64,000 nt of DNA from Rothia santali (GTDB taxonomy: Bacteria > Actinomycetota > Actinomycetes > Actinomycetales > Micrococcaceae). The stretch is taken from NCBI RefSeq assembly GCF_024199905.1, contig NZ_JANAFB010000014.1:1-64000 (forward strand). The letters run 5' to 3'. Shown here one piece after another: positions 1 through 10,374 of the stretch. The notes under the pieces are model-generated. The model was not told the origin of the DNA. It did no database searches and saw nothing but the letters and a program-made list of their open reading frames with translations. A program made the position numbers and the translations under genes. Numbering within the stretch: position 1 is the stretch's first letter; every line of letters begins with the position of its first letter.

Positions 1-61
1 TTTCAAGGAAAAGGCCGGCTACGGAGTTCATCCCTAGCCCCGGGGCCTGGGAGATGTGTAA
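1..61. other. Adaptor-like artefact at contig edge
   Basis: Bases 51-66 (AGATGTGTAAAAGAG with flanks) closely resemble the common transposase mosaic-end adaptor AGATGTGTATAAGAGACAG, and the G-rich bases just before it resemble the adaptor's upstream part. The lhr reading frame has stops at 35-37 and 59-61 and is open immediately afterwards. The block therefore does not belong to the gene and is probably a sequencing or assembly leftover. Confidence 0.7.
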
Positions 62-3000
62 AAGAGCCGGGCGCCGCCCCCCGCCGTCCCCGCCACCCCC
101 ACCGGGCTCGGCCCCCCGGAGGAGCCCGAGCCCTCCCCGGGCCGCGGCCGCCGGAAGGCCGCCCGCGAGGTCAACCGCACCAAGGTCCTGTACATCTCGC
201 CGCTGAAGGCGCTCGGCGTCGACGTCGAGCGCAACCTCCGCGCCCCGCTGGTGGGCATCACGCAGACCGCGCGGATCCACGGCCGCGAGCCCCGCGAGAT
301 CTCGGTCGGCGTGCGCTCCGGGGACACCCCCGGCAAGGAGCGGCGCCGCCTGGTCACCGACCCGCCCGACATCCTCATCACCACGCCCGAGTCGCTGTAC
401 CTCATGCTGACCTCCAAGGCGCGCGCGAGCCTGACGGACGTGCACACCGTGATCATCGACGAGGTCCACGCCGTCGCCGGCACCAAGCGCGGGGCGCACC
501 TGGCGGTCTCGCTGGAGCGGCTGGACCAGATCCTGCAGCGGCCCGCCCAGCGGATCGGGCTCTCCGCGACCGTGGAGCCGGTCGAGACGGTCGCGCGCTT
601 CCTGGGCGGCACCGCGCCGGTCAGCATCGTGCGGCCCCCGCTGGAGAAGCGCTGGGATCTGCGAGTTTCGGTGCCCGTGCCGGACATGTCCAACCTGACC
701 ACGCCCGTGCCGCGCTCCGAGCTGCCGAAGGTACGCACCGGGCTCGACGCCGGCTCGGCCGCCTCCGGCAACGCGACGCTCGAGGACGCGCTCGGGCTCG
801 ACCTCGAGTCGCCGCTGGCGGTGGCCGAGGCCGAGCGCGGCGGCTCCGCCAAGCTGCCGCCGGACACCCCGCACGAGGTCGTGGCCTCGATCTGGCCGCA
901 CGTCGAGGAGCGGATCGTGGACCTCGTGGAGGCCAACCGCTCCACGATCGTCTTCGCCAACTCCCGCGGCCTCGCCGAGCGGCTGACCTCCCGCCTCAAC
1001 GAGGTGCACGCGTTCCGGGAGGAGCAGCGCGGCAACGTCGCGCCGTCCTCGGGGCCCTCGACCCGCAGCGCGGGCTCCGGGATGCGGGTGGAGGCCCCGC
1101 GCCGCGGGCCGGCCGCCGCCCCGGCGGGACCCGGGGCCGCCACGGCCACCCTCGACGACGCCCGCGAGGACGCTCGGACGGGGAGCCGCGAGGACGCCCG
1201 GCCCGGGAGCTCCGAGGCCGCCCGGCCGGACGTCAACGACGCCGCCCACGACGCCGGCGCCCCCGAGATCCCCTACGCCCCGCCCGCGGTGAACCACCTG
1301 ACCTCCGGCACCGCGCCGGCCGAGCTGGCCCGGGCCCACCACGGCTCGGTGTCCAAGGACCAGCGCGCCCTCATCGAGGACGCCCTGAAGTCCGGGCGGC
1401 TGCGCTGCGTCGTCGCGACCAGCTCGCTCGAGCTCGGCATCGACATGGGCGCGGTGGACCTCGTGATCCAGGTCGAGTCGCCGCCCAGCGTGGCCAGCGG
1501 CCTGCAGCGCGTGGGCCGCGCGGGCCACCAGGTCGGCGAGGTCTCCCGCGCCGTGATGTACCCCAAGCACCGCGGCGACCTGCTCTCCGCGGCCGTGACC
1601 GTGGACCGGATGCGCGCGGGGCGGATCGAGCCGCTCTCGATCCCGGCCAACCCGCTGGACGTGCTCGCCCAGCAGACCGTCGCGGCGTGCGCGCTCGGGC
1701 CCATCGACGTCGAGGCCTGGTTCGAGGCGCTGCGCCACACCGCGCCCTTCGCCGCGATGCCCCGCTCCGCCTACGACGCCGTGCTGGACCTGCTGAGCGG
1801 CAAGTACCCCTCCGACGAGTTCGCCGAGCTGCGCCCCCGGCTGGTCTGGGACCGCGACGCCGGCGTGCTCGAGCCCCGGCCCGGCTCGCAGCGGGTCGCG
1901 GTCACCTCGGGCGGCACCATCCCGGACCGCGGCCTGTACCCGGTCTATATCGTCGGCTCCGACGAGACCGACCGCGGCCCCAAGCGCGTGGGCGAGCTGG
2001 ACGAGGAGATGGTCTACGAGTCCCGCGCGGGCGACGTCATCGCCCTGGGCGCCACGAGCTGGCGGATCGAGGAGATCACCCACGACCGGGTCAGCGTGAC
2101 CCCGGCCCCCGGCCAGGTCGGCAAGCTCCCGTTCTGGCACGGCGACGGCCCCGGCCGCCCGGTGGACCTCGGCGAGGCCACCGGCCGCTTCACCCGCGAG
2201 CTGGCGAGCGCCTTCGAGGACGGCGAGGACGACGCGCGGGCGGCCGAGCGCCGCCTCGCCGAGTCGGGCCTGGACCAGTGGGCCGTGGACAACCTGCGCA
2301 CCTACGTCACCGAGCAGACGGCCGCGACCGCGCAGGTGCCCAGCGAGAAGACCATGATCGTGGAGCGCTTCCGGGACGAGCTGGGCGACTGGCGCGTGGT
2401 CCTGCACTCCCCCTACGGGATGCCGGTCCACGCCCCGTGGGCGCTGGCGGTCGGCGCGCGCATCGACGAGAAGTACGGCCTGGACGGCTCCGCGATGGCC
2501 GCCGACGACGGCATCGTGCTCCGCGTGCCCGCGATGGAGGAGGAGCCCCCCGGCGCCGACCTGTTCATGTTCGACCCCGAGGACCTCGACGCGATCGTGA
2601 CCGAGCAGGTCGGCTCCTCCGCCCTGTTCGCCTCCCGGTTCCGCGAGTGCGCGGCGCGCGCCCTCCTGCTGCCCCGCCGCGACCCCGGCAAGCGGACCCC
2701 GCTGTGGCAGCAGCGGCAGCGCTCGGCCCAGCTGCTCGACGTCGCGCGCAAGTACCCCAGCTTCCCGATCATCCTGGAGACCGTCCGCGAGTGCCTCCAG
2801 GACGTCTACGACCTGCCCGCCCTGCGCGGCATCCACGAGCGGATCGCGGGGCGGCAGATCGCGGTCCGGGAGGTCGAGACCTCGGAGCCCTCGCCCTTCG
2901 CCAAGACCCTGCTGTTCGGCTACGTCGGGCAGTTCCTGTACAACACGGACGCCCCGCTGGCCGAGCGCAAGGCCGCCGCGCTGTCCCTGGACCCCTCGCT

Positions 3001-5140
3001 GCTCGCCGAGCTGCTGGGCCGGGACGAGCTGCGGGAGCTGCTGGACCCGGACGTCGTCGAGGAGACCGAGGCCCAGCTGCAGCGGCTGGCCGAGGACCGG
3101 CGGATGCGCGGCGCCGAGGGCCTCGCGGACCTGCTGCGGCTGCTGGGTCCCCTGAGCGTCGAGGAGGCGGCCCGGCGCCTGACCGAGCCCGACGCCGCCG
3201 GCGCGGCCGCCGAGGAGCTGGTCGCCGCGCACCGGGCCATCCGGGTGCGGGTCGGCGGCGAGGAGCGGATCGCCGCGGTCGAGGACGCCGCCCGGCTGCG
3301 CGACGGCCTCGGCCTCCCCCTGCCGATGGGCGTGCCGGCCGCGTTCATCGAGCCCGTCCCGGACCCGCTGGGGGACCTGGTCTCCCGGTACGCGCGCACG
3401 CACGGGCCCTTCACCACCGCGGAGGCCGCGGCGGCGCTGGGGCTCGGGCGGGCCGTCGTCGAGACCGTGCTGGAGCGCTTCGCCGCGGACCGGCGGGTGG
3501 TCTCGGGCCGGTTCGTGCCCGCCGAGCTGCTGGCCCGGCGCCGCGGGGACGCCCCGGGCGAGGAGGCCGAGGAGTGGTGCGAGGCGGGGGTGCTGCGGAC
3601 CATCCGGCGTCGTTCCCTGGCGAAGCTGCGCTCGCAGATCGAGCCGGTCGACGTCGCGACCTACGCCCGGTTCCTGCCCGCCTGGCAGCGCGTGCGCGCC
3701 GACGGCTCCGCCGAGGACCCCCGGGTGGGCGACGCCGACGGGCTGCTGACGGTGATCGACCAGCTCGCCGGGGTGCCCGTGCCGGCCTCCGCCCTGGAGA
3801 CGCTGGTGCTCCCCTCGCGCGTGAAGCGGTACTCCCCGGCGATGCTCGACGAGGCGATGTCCGGCGGCGAGGTGCTGTGGACCGGCGTCGGGACCATCCC
3901 GGGGCAGGACGGCTGGGTCGCGCTGCACCTGGCCGAGTCCGCCGACCTGACCGTGCGGCCCGAGCCGGCGATCCCCCTGGACGACCTGAGCGCGGACGCC
4001 CGGGCGGTGTACGCGGCGATCGGCGACGGCGCCGACTTCGTCCCGCGCATCGCCGCCCGGGCCGGGTTCTCCCTGGCCAAGACCGGGGACGCGCTGTGGG
4101 AGCTGGTCTGGGCGGGCCTGGCCACCAACGACACCGCGGCGCCCCTGCGGGCCTTCCTCGACGGCGGGCGCGGCGCGCACTCCCGGCCCAAGGCGCCCGC
4201 GCGGGCCCGGTCCGCGGGTCGGCGCGGGGCGGGGCGGATCGCGACGGCGCGACGCGGCCGGGCCCCGGGCCTCGGCGGCGCGGCCGGCGGGCTGAGCGCG
4301 ACCGGCCCCACCGGCTCGATCACGCCCGGGATGAGCGGGCTGACCCCGCAGCGCGAGCGCGAGCTCTCGGGCCGCTGGTCCCGGGTCAGCGCGTTCCTGG
4401 ACGAGGAGCCGCTCGAGGAGACCGTGCGCGCCGTGGCCCTGGCCCAGCTCATGCTCGACCGCTACGGCGTGCTGACCCGCGGCGCGGTGGCCCAGGAGGA
4501 GACGCCGGGCGGGTTCGCCGCGGTCTACCAGATCCTCGCCGCCCAGGAGGACCAGGGCGACGCCCGCCGCGGGTACTTCGTGGACGGCCTGGGCGGGGCG
4601 CAGTTCGCGGCGCCCTCGACCGTGGACCTGCTGCGCTCCTCGATGATCGACGAGCAGCTGGAGGGCTCCGCCTCGACGCCGCGCACCCCGCAGGTGCTGG
4701 TGCTGGCCGCCACGGACCCCGCCAACGCCTACGGCGCGACGCTGTCCTGGCCGGACCCCGTGCCGGCGGCCGAGCTGCTGGGCGGCGCCGACGACGACGG
4801 CCGCCTGGCGCGCCCCGGCCGCAAGGCGGGTGCTCTGGTCGTCCTCGTGGACGGGCGGCCGGTGCTCTACGTCGAGCGGGGCGGGAAGACCATGCTGGCG
4901 TTCAGCGCGGACGCACGGGACCTCGAGCTCGCGGCGCCCGCGGTGGCCCGGGCCGTGCGGCTGGGCGCGGTGGACAAGCTCGTGGTGGAGAAGGTCAACG
5001 GGCTGGGGATCCTCGAGCGGGTCTCCGGGTCGCACGAGGGGCCGGACGCCCTCGGCTCCCTCCGCCAGGCCCTCGTGGACGCGGGGTTCTACACCACGCC
5101 GCGCGGCATCCGGATGCGCCGCGAGGCCGGGACCCGGTGA
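62..5140 (+). CDS. lhr: ATP-dependent helicase Lhr (5' truncated)
   Basis: This is a large superfamily 2 DNA repair helicase of the Lhr family, which translocates 3' to 5' on single-stranded DNA. The Walker A region lies before the contig edge. The open frame starts around motif Ia (LYISPLKAL, base ~190), followed by the DEVH box (458-469), SAT (~563) and QRVGRAGH (~1504). A long C-terminal half follows (winged-helix and Lhr-specific domains), making about 1690 residues in all, close to full actinobacterial length. An acidic Ala/Asp-rich insertion at ~1085-1290 separates motifs III and IV and is common in actinobacteria. No true start codon is visible. In many relatives a Nei/Fpg glycosylase gene follows; here it does not. 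Confidence 0.95.
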   Translation, partial: KSRAPPPAVPATPTGLGPPEEPEPSPGRGRRKAAREVNRTKVLYISPLKALGVDVERNLRAPLVGITQTARIHGREPREISVGVRSGDTPGKERRRLVTDPPDILITTPESLYLMLTSKARASLTDVHTVIIDEVHAVAGTKRGAHLAVSLERLDQILQRPAQRIGLSATVEPVETVARFLGGTAPVSIVRPPLEKRWDLRVSVPVPDMSNLTTPVPRSELPKVRTGLDAGSAASGNATLEDALGLDLESPLAVAEAERGGSAKLPPDTPHEVVASIWPHVEERIVDLVEANRSTIVFANSRGLAERLTSRLNEVHAFREEQRGNVAPSSGPSTRSAGSGMRVEAPRRGPAAAPAGPGAATATLDDAREDARTGSREDARPGSSEAARPDVNDAAHDAGAPEIPYAPPAVNHLTSGTAPAELARAHHGSVSKDQRALIEDALKSGRLRCVVATSSLELGIDMGAVDLVIQVESPPSVASGLQRVGRAGHQVGEVSRAVMYPKHRGDLLSAAVTVDRMRAGRIEPLSIPANPLDVLAQQTVAACALGPIDVEAWFEALRHTAPFAAMPRSAYDAVLDLLSGKYPSDEFAELRPRLVWDRDAGVLEPRPGSQRVAVTSGGTIPDRGLYPVYIVGSDETDRGPKRVGELDEEMVYESRAGDVIALGATSWRIEEITHDRVSVTPAPGQVGKLPFWHGDGPGRPVDLGEATGRFTRELASAFEDGEDDARAAERRLAESGLDQWAVDNLRTYVTEQTAATAQVPSEKTMIVERFRDELGDWRVVLHSPYGMPVHAPWALAVGARIDEKYGLDGSAMAADDGIVLRVPAMEEEPPGADLFMFDPEDLDAIVTEQVGSSALFASRFRECAARALLLPRRDPGKRTPLWQQRQRSAQLLDVARKYPSFPIILETVRECLQDVYDLPALRGIHERIAGRQIAVREVETSEPSPFAKTLLFGYVGQFLYNTDAPLAERKAAALSLDPSLLAELLGRDELRELLDPDVVEETEAQLQRLAEDRRMRGAEGLADLLRLLGPLSVEEAARRLTEPDAAGAAAEELVAAHRAIRVRVGGEERIAAVEDAARLRDGLGLPLPMGVPAAFIEPVPDPLGDLVSRYARTHGPFTTAEAAAALGLGRAVVETVLERFAADRRVVSGRFVPAELLARRRGDAPGEEAEEWCEAGVLRTIRRRSLAKLRSQIEPVDVATYARFLPAWQRVRADGSAEDPRVGDADGLLTVIDQLAGVPVPASALETLVLPSRVKRYSPAMLDEAMSGGEVLWTGVGTIPGQDGWVALHLAESADLTVRPEPAIPLDDLSADARAVYAAIGDGADFVPRIAARAGFSLAKTGDALWELVWAGLATNDTAAPLRAFLDGGRGAHSRPKAPARARSAGRRGAGRIATARRGRAPGLGGAAGGLSATGPTGSITPGMSGLTPQRERELSGRWSRVSAFLDEEPLEETVRAVALAQLMLDRYGVLTRGAVAQEETPGGFAAVYQILAAQEDQGDARRGYFVDGLGGAQFAAPSTVDLLRSSMIDEQLEGSASTPRTPQVLVLAATDPANAYGATLSWPDPVPAAELLGGADDDGRLARPGRKAGALVVLVDGRPVLYVERGGKTMLAFSADARDLELAAPAVARAVRLGAVDKLVVEKVNGLGILERVSGSHEGPDALGSLRQALVDAGFYTTPRGIRMRREAGTR

Positions 5141-5147
5141 GGCGGGG

Positions 5148-5261
5148 ATGACGCCGGCGCCGGGGCTCGGGCCGATCTCCCGCGCGCTGGGCCGGGCCCT
5201 CACGACCCACGCCGACCGGCGGGCCGCCCACCGCGCCCCGCGCGAGGAGGGACCGGGGTGA
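5148..5261 (+). CDS. Possible small ORF after lhr
   Basis: A 37-codon frame starts with ATG eight bases after the lhr stop, behind a G-rich stretch. Its TGA overlaps the GTG of the next frame (GTGA). The protein is Arg/Ala-rich, without a recognisable domain. The overlap suggests translational coupling, but at this GC content short open frames arise by chance, so it may simply be leader sequence. Confidence 0.25.
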   Translation: MTPAPGLGPISRALGRALTTHADRRAAHRAPREEGPG

Positions 5262-6109
5262 CGCTGCACCGCCGCGCCGACGACGCCGCCCGGGCGGGGC
5301 GGCCGGCGGAACGCGAGCGGAGCCCGGCCGACCGTGCCACCGCGGCGGCGCGGCCGGCGGGATCCGCTACCACCTCGACGTCGGCCGCCTCGGCTCGACG
5401 CCGCCCACCGGCCTGGTCGTCTACCTCGACGGCGACTACTGGCTGCCCTCGCTCTCCCGCTTCCACTCCCCGCGCGGCCGCACGATGCGGGCTCGCGGCG
5501 GCCGCGGCGGAGCACGGCGCGGCGCTGCTCGCCGTCGACACCCCGACCGCGCCGTCGGCCTCGCCGGGTTCACCTGGTGGGTCCGCCACCGGGAGAACGC
5601 CGAGGCCCTCGTCCGCCTGGTCCGGCGGGTCGCGCGGGAGCTGCCGACGCCGCCGGGGCGCGTGTGGCTCATGGGCTACTCGGGCGGGGCGGAGCTCATC
5701 GGCTTCGAGCTGCCCCGCCTGGTCGAGAGGCTCGCTCAGGGGGCAGGGGGTGCGGGGCTGGACGGGCTTGGGATCTGCGGACGACGAGGGCTCGCCGCCC
5801 CGGCCCTCCGGGTCGCGGGCGCCGTCATGGTCGGCGGCGGAGGACCGTCCGGCGACCCCGGTCCGCCCCGGCGAGGCGCCGCGGGCCTGCCGCTGCTGTG
5901 GTGGGTCGGGGACCGCGACGGGTCGCCCGCGGGTCCCGCCTGGGCTGGTCGGCGGCCGCGGCGGCTCGGCGGGGCGCCCGGGCCTACCGCGGGGCCGGGT
6001 GGGCCGGCGTCGTGCTCCGGGTGGTCCCCGGGCCACGCACCGCTCGTACGACCTCCCCGCGATCCTGCGGGAGAGCCTCGCCTCCGGCGGGCCGGCGGAC
6101 CGCGGCTGA
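5258..6109 (+). pseudogene. Alpha/beta-hydrolase, broken by several frameshifts
   Basis: Translation begins plausibly at GTG 5258 behind GAGGAGG (5243-5250). The recognisable protein is spread over three frames: GIRYHLDV and a predicted strand VVYLDGDYW (from 5359, frame 1), LAAAAAEHGAALLAVD (frame 2), then WWVRHRENAEALVRL and the nucleophile elbow GYSGG (frame 1, ~5680), LPLLWWVGDRDG (~5890), and the last part HRSYDLPAILRESL in frame 2. GxSxG and the core strands fit an esterase-type alpha/beta-hydrolase. At least three or four single-base shifts are needed to join them. This is either a decayed gene or systematic indel error in extreme-GC runs; the intact neighbours favour decay but do not prove it. 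Confidence 0.6.
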
Positions 6110-6311
6110 GCTGAGCCGCGCGCCGGGCGGCACCGGGGTGCGCGGGCCGGCCCCGTCCACCGGCCGCGCGGCGTTATCACTCACGGCGTATCTCGTGGCG
6201 GCGCGCCCCGATGCGGGTACTGTGAGAGTGAGACCCGTCACGGGGAAGCATCAGGGACGATCCCCCGCCCGTCCCTCGACGAGCCGACCGGCTCGGAAAG
6301 GAACACTCGTC

Positions 6312-6530
6312 ATGAACCACCGCCCGGAACGCTCCCGCAAACAGGTGCTGACCGTCTTCATCCTGACGATGGTGGTCGGCGCGGTCGCCGTCATCCTCAT
6401 CGCCACCGCGACCAGCGCCTCCAACCTCTGGATCATCCCGGTCGTGATCGTCGTCGTGCTCCTGCTCGCCGGGCTGATGTTCTACGCCACCGGGGGCAAG
6501 AAGTCCAAGGAGCACCACCGGGGGCCCTGA
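6312..6530 (+). CDS. Small two-helix membrane protein
   Basis: 72 residues. ATG 6312 sits nine bases after AAAGGA (6297-6302). Two hydrophobic helices (about residues 12-33 and 38-58) are flanked by a basic N-terminus and a Lys/His-rich tail, giving a hairpin membrane protein with both ends probably cytoplasmic. There is no recognisable family. The gene stands alone, and a strong terminator hairpin follows at 6552. Confidence 0.75.
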   Translation: MNHRPERSRKQVLTVFILTMVVGAVAVILIATATSASNLWIIPVVIVVVLLLAGLMFYATGGKKSKEHHRGP

Positions 6531-6551
6531 TCCTCCCCGGCCGGCGCCCGC

Positions 6552-6589
6552 GCGGGAGGCCCGCTCCCCGAGGGGAGCGGGCCTCCCGC
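6552..6589. terminator. Bidirectional terminator hairpin
   Basis: A perfect 16-bp inverted repeat (left arm 6552-6567, right arm 6574-6589, loop of 6) lies between the convergent membrane-protein gene and the aldo/keto reductase. There is no T-run, which is usual in high-GC actinobacteria. Confidence 0.75.
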
Positions 6590-6620
6590 CGGTTCGGGAC
6601 GGGGCGCGGCGGCCGCGGCG

Positions 6621-7694
<1,074 letters not shown>

Positions 7695-7861
7695 CAGCTC
7701 ATCGTCGTGGCGGACTCGAGGGTCGGTCAAGGGGGGGGGCGGGCCTGGAGACCGGCACGGCCGGGCCTGGCCCGGGCGCCGGCGTCATCGGCCCGGACCC
7801 GGGCACCAGCGCGGTCGAGCCCGGGCGCCAGCGCGTTCGGGCCTGCCTCCGCGGCACCTGC

Positions 7862-8548
7862 TCAGCCGGCCAGCGCCTCGCGCAGCTCACGGCGCTCCAG
7901 CTGCCAGCCCATCCAGGGGCTGAAGGCGGCCGGCACCGCGCGCACGGCCGCGACGGCGTCGCGCGCTGGCACCCAGCTGATCTCGCAGACCTCCGCGGGG
8001 CGCGGCTCCGGGGTCGACGCCGCCCGCGCCACGTACACGGGGCAGAACTCGTCCTCGACGATACCGCTGGCGTCCACTGCCCGGTAGGAGAAGTCCGGGA
8101 CCACCTCGCGGATCTCGGCCAGCTCCAGGCCGAGCTCCTGGCGAGCGCGGCGGGCGACGGCCGCGGGGAGGTCCTCACCGGGCCCGGGGTGCCCGCAGAG
8201 GCTGTTGGTCCAGGTGCCCGGCCAGGCCTTCTTCCCCAGCGCGCGGCGGGTCAGCAGCACGCGGCCCTCGGCGTCGAGGACGTAGCAGGAGAAGGCGAGG
8301 TGGCGCGGGGTGTCCTCCGTGTGGACCCCGGCCTTGGGGGCGGTGCCCACCGGGCGGTCCTGGTCGTCGAGGAGGACCACCAGCTCCTCCGAAGGTTCCG
8401 ATGCTGCGGACGGGGATGCCGCCGCCGCGCCGGCGGCCGGAGCAGCGCCGGCGGCCGGAGCGACCTCGGCGGCCCGCGCGCCGTCGGCTCCCGGCGTCGC
8501 GCCGCGGGCCCCGGGCGCTCGGGGGTCGTTCCTGGGATCGCTGCGCAC
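7862..8548 (-). CDS. idi: Isopentenyl-diphosphate delta-isomerase, type 1
   Basis: Interconverts IPP and DMAPP in isoprenoid (menaquinone, carotenoid) synthesis. It has a Nudix-fold core with the catalytic Cys in NSLCGHP, the Nudix-like helix RRARQELGLEL, and the second catalytic Glu in EDEFCPVYVA. The GTG start at 8548 follows AAGAGG and yields 228 residues, longer than the usual ~180 because of an Ala/Pro-rich N-terminal extension. The frame is open further upstream, but that part reads as non-coding. It is divergent from the amino-acid permease. Confidence 0.93.
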   Translation of the reverse strand: MRSDPRNDPRAPGARGATPGADGARAAEVAPAAGAAPAAGAAAASPSAASEPSEELVVLLDDQDRPVGTAPKAGVHTEDTPRHLAFSCYVLDAEGRVLLTRRALGKKAWPGTWTNSLCGHPGPGEDLPAAVARRARQELGLELAEIREVVPDFSYRAVDASGIVEDEFCPVYVARAASTPEPRPAEVCEISWVPARDAVAAVRAVPAAFSPWMGWQLERRELREALAG

Positions 8549-8797
8549 TGGGTGCCTCTTCTCGACGTCGTCCGGTGGGTCCGGCCCGCGGCCGTACCCC
8601 GCGAGCGCCCCTGAGAACACTACCGAAACCCCAGGCGGGGCGGAATATTTTGACGCCGCAGCGGTGGAGGGTTCACTCTTGACCTTCGTATAATAATCTT
8701 CACGTCGCCGGCGGTGGCAGCCCCGCCATCCGGCGTCGTGCCGTCGCACCGATGCCCCCGCATCCGGACCGCGCGGCTCTCCATCGAAGGAATTCCC

Positions 8798-10324
8798 ATG
8801 TCACTCGGGCTATTTCGCACCAAGTCCATCGAGCAGAGCATTCGGGACACCGAATCGCCCGAGCACAGCCTCAAGAAGAACCTGGGAGCGCTGGACCTCA
8901 TCGTCTTCGGCGTCGGAGTCTGCATCGGCGCGGGCATCTTCGTCCTCACGGGCACCGCCGCCGCGACCAACGCGGGACCGGCCATCGCCCTGTCCTTCGT
9001 CATCGCCGGCCTGGCCTGCGGCCTCGCGGCCCTCTGCTACGCCGAGCTCGCCTCGACCGTGCCGGTCGCCGGCAGCGCCTACACCTACACGTTCGCCACG
9101 ATGGGCGAGCTGCTCGCATGGATCATCGGCTGGGACCTGATCCTCGAGTTCACCGTCGGGGCCGCGGCCCTGGCGACGTCGTTCAGCCAGTACCTCAACG
9201 TGGTGCTGGCCGGGACGCCGCTCGAGATCCCGACGGCCCTGGCCACCGCCGAGGAGGGCTACCTCAACCTCCCGGCCGGGCTGCTGGTGCTGGGGCTCAC
9301 GGTCGTCCTGGTCACCGGCGTCAAGCTCTCCAGCCGCATCAACCAGGTGGTCACCGCGCTCAAGCTCGCGGTGGTCCTCGTGGTGATCGTCTCGGGCGTC
9401 TTCTTCATCAAGGTCTCCAACTGGGTGCCGTTCATCCCGCCGGCCGAGGGCGCCTCGGGCGAGCAGGGCAGCGCGCTGCACCTGCCGCTGGTGCAGACCA
9501 TCTTCGGCATCGAGCCCAGCGTCTTCGGCGTCGGCGGCGTCTTCGCGGCCGCGGCCATGGTGTTCTTCGCCTTCATCGGCTTCGACATCGTCGCGACCAC
9601 CGCCGAGGAGACCCGCAACCCGCAGAAGAACATGCCGATCGGCATCTTCGGCTCCCTCGCCATCGTGACCATCCTCTACGTGGCCGTCTCCCTGGTCATC
9701 ACCGGGATGCAGAACTTCCGCGACATCGACCCCGACGACGGCGCCCCGCTGGCCACCGCGTTCGTCCAGGCCGGGCTGCCCTTCATGGGCGGGCTGATCG
9801 CGATCGGCGCCTGCATCGGCCTGATCGTGGTGTGCATGATCCTGTTCCTCGGCCAGACCCGCGTCGGCTTCGCCATGGCCCGCGACCACCTGCTGCCCGC
9901 CTACCTCGGCAAGACCCACCCGAAGTTCGGCACGCCGTACCGGTTCACCATCATCGCCGGGGTGTTCATCGCGATCCTGGCGGCGTTCCTGCCGCTGTCG
10001 ACGCTGGCCAACCTGGTCAACATCGGCACGCTCTTCGCCTTCGTGCTCGTCTCGATCGGCGTCGTCGTGCTCCGCCGCAAGCGCCCGGACGTCCCGCGCG
10101 CCTTCAAGGTCCCGTTCGTCCCGGTGCTGCCGGTGATTTCCGCGCTGATCTGCGTCTACCTGATGATGAACCTGACCCTGGAGACCTGGATCCGCTTCGT
10201 CATCTGGCTCGCGCTGGGCATCGTCGTCTACTTCGCCTACTCGCGCCGGCACAGCCGCCTCAACCCGGCCAACGGGACCCAGGAGGAGCTGCACGAGGGC
10301 GCCTCCGGCACGCCCCGCGCCTGA
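8798..10324 (+). CDS. APC-family amino-acid permease
   Basis: 508 residues with about 12-13 membrane helices. The first helix carries the hallmark GAGIFVLTG, and the sequence follows the cationic amino-acid transporter (CAT/YfnA-like) branch of the APC superfamily, which imports amino acids with protons or by exchange. The start ATG lies seven bases after GAAGGA (8785-8790). Upstream, 8640-8700 is the only AT-rich patch in the area and probably holds the divergent promoters for this gene and idi. Substrate cannot be told from sequence. Confidence 0.9.
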   Translation: MSLGLFRTKSIEQSIRDTESPEHSLKKNLGALDLIVFGVGVCIGAGIFVLTGTAAATNAGPAIALSFVIAGLACGLAALCYAELASTVPVAGSAYTYTFATMGELLAWIIGWDLILEFTVGAAALATSFSQYLNVVLAGTPLEIPTALATAEEGYLNLPAGLLVLGLTVVLVTGVKLSSRINQVVTALKLAVVLVVIVSGVFFIKVSNWVPFIPPAEGASGEQGSALHLPLVQTIFGIEPSVFGVGGVFAAAAMVFFAFIGFDIVATTAEETRNPQKNMPIGIFGSLAIVTILYVAVSLVITGMQNFRDIDPDDGAPLATAFVQAGLPFMGGLIAIGACIGLIVVCMILFLGQTRVGFAMARDHLLPAYLGKTHPKFGTPYRFTIIAGVFIAILAAFLPLSTLANLVNIGTLFAFVLVSIGVVVLRRKRPDVPRAFKVPFVPVLPVISALICVYLMMNLTLETWIRFVIWLALGIVVYFAYSRRHSRLNPANGTQEELHEGASGTPRA

Positions 10325-10374
10325 CCGAGCCTCCCCAGCCCGCCGATGGCCCGCCGCCCCCGCCGCAGCCGCCC

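Noticed and set aside
1687-5151. 1154-codon frame overlapping lhr
   Set aside because: Arg/Ala/Gly-rich shadow frame of lhr; no domain.
8689-8694. Perfect TATAAT before the permease
   Set aside because: No -35 at 16-18 bp (TTGACC is only four bases away) and it is about 100 bases from the start; may be part of a promoter but cannot be assigned.
8752-10330. Long open frame in frame 1 over the amino-acid permease
   Set aside because: Its Arg/Pro/His-rich translation is the usual shadow of a GC-rich gene; only the part after ~10375 (pseudouridine synthase) is real.
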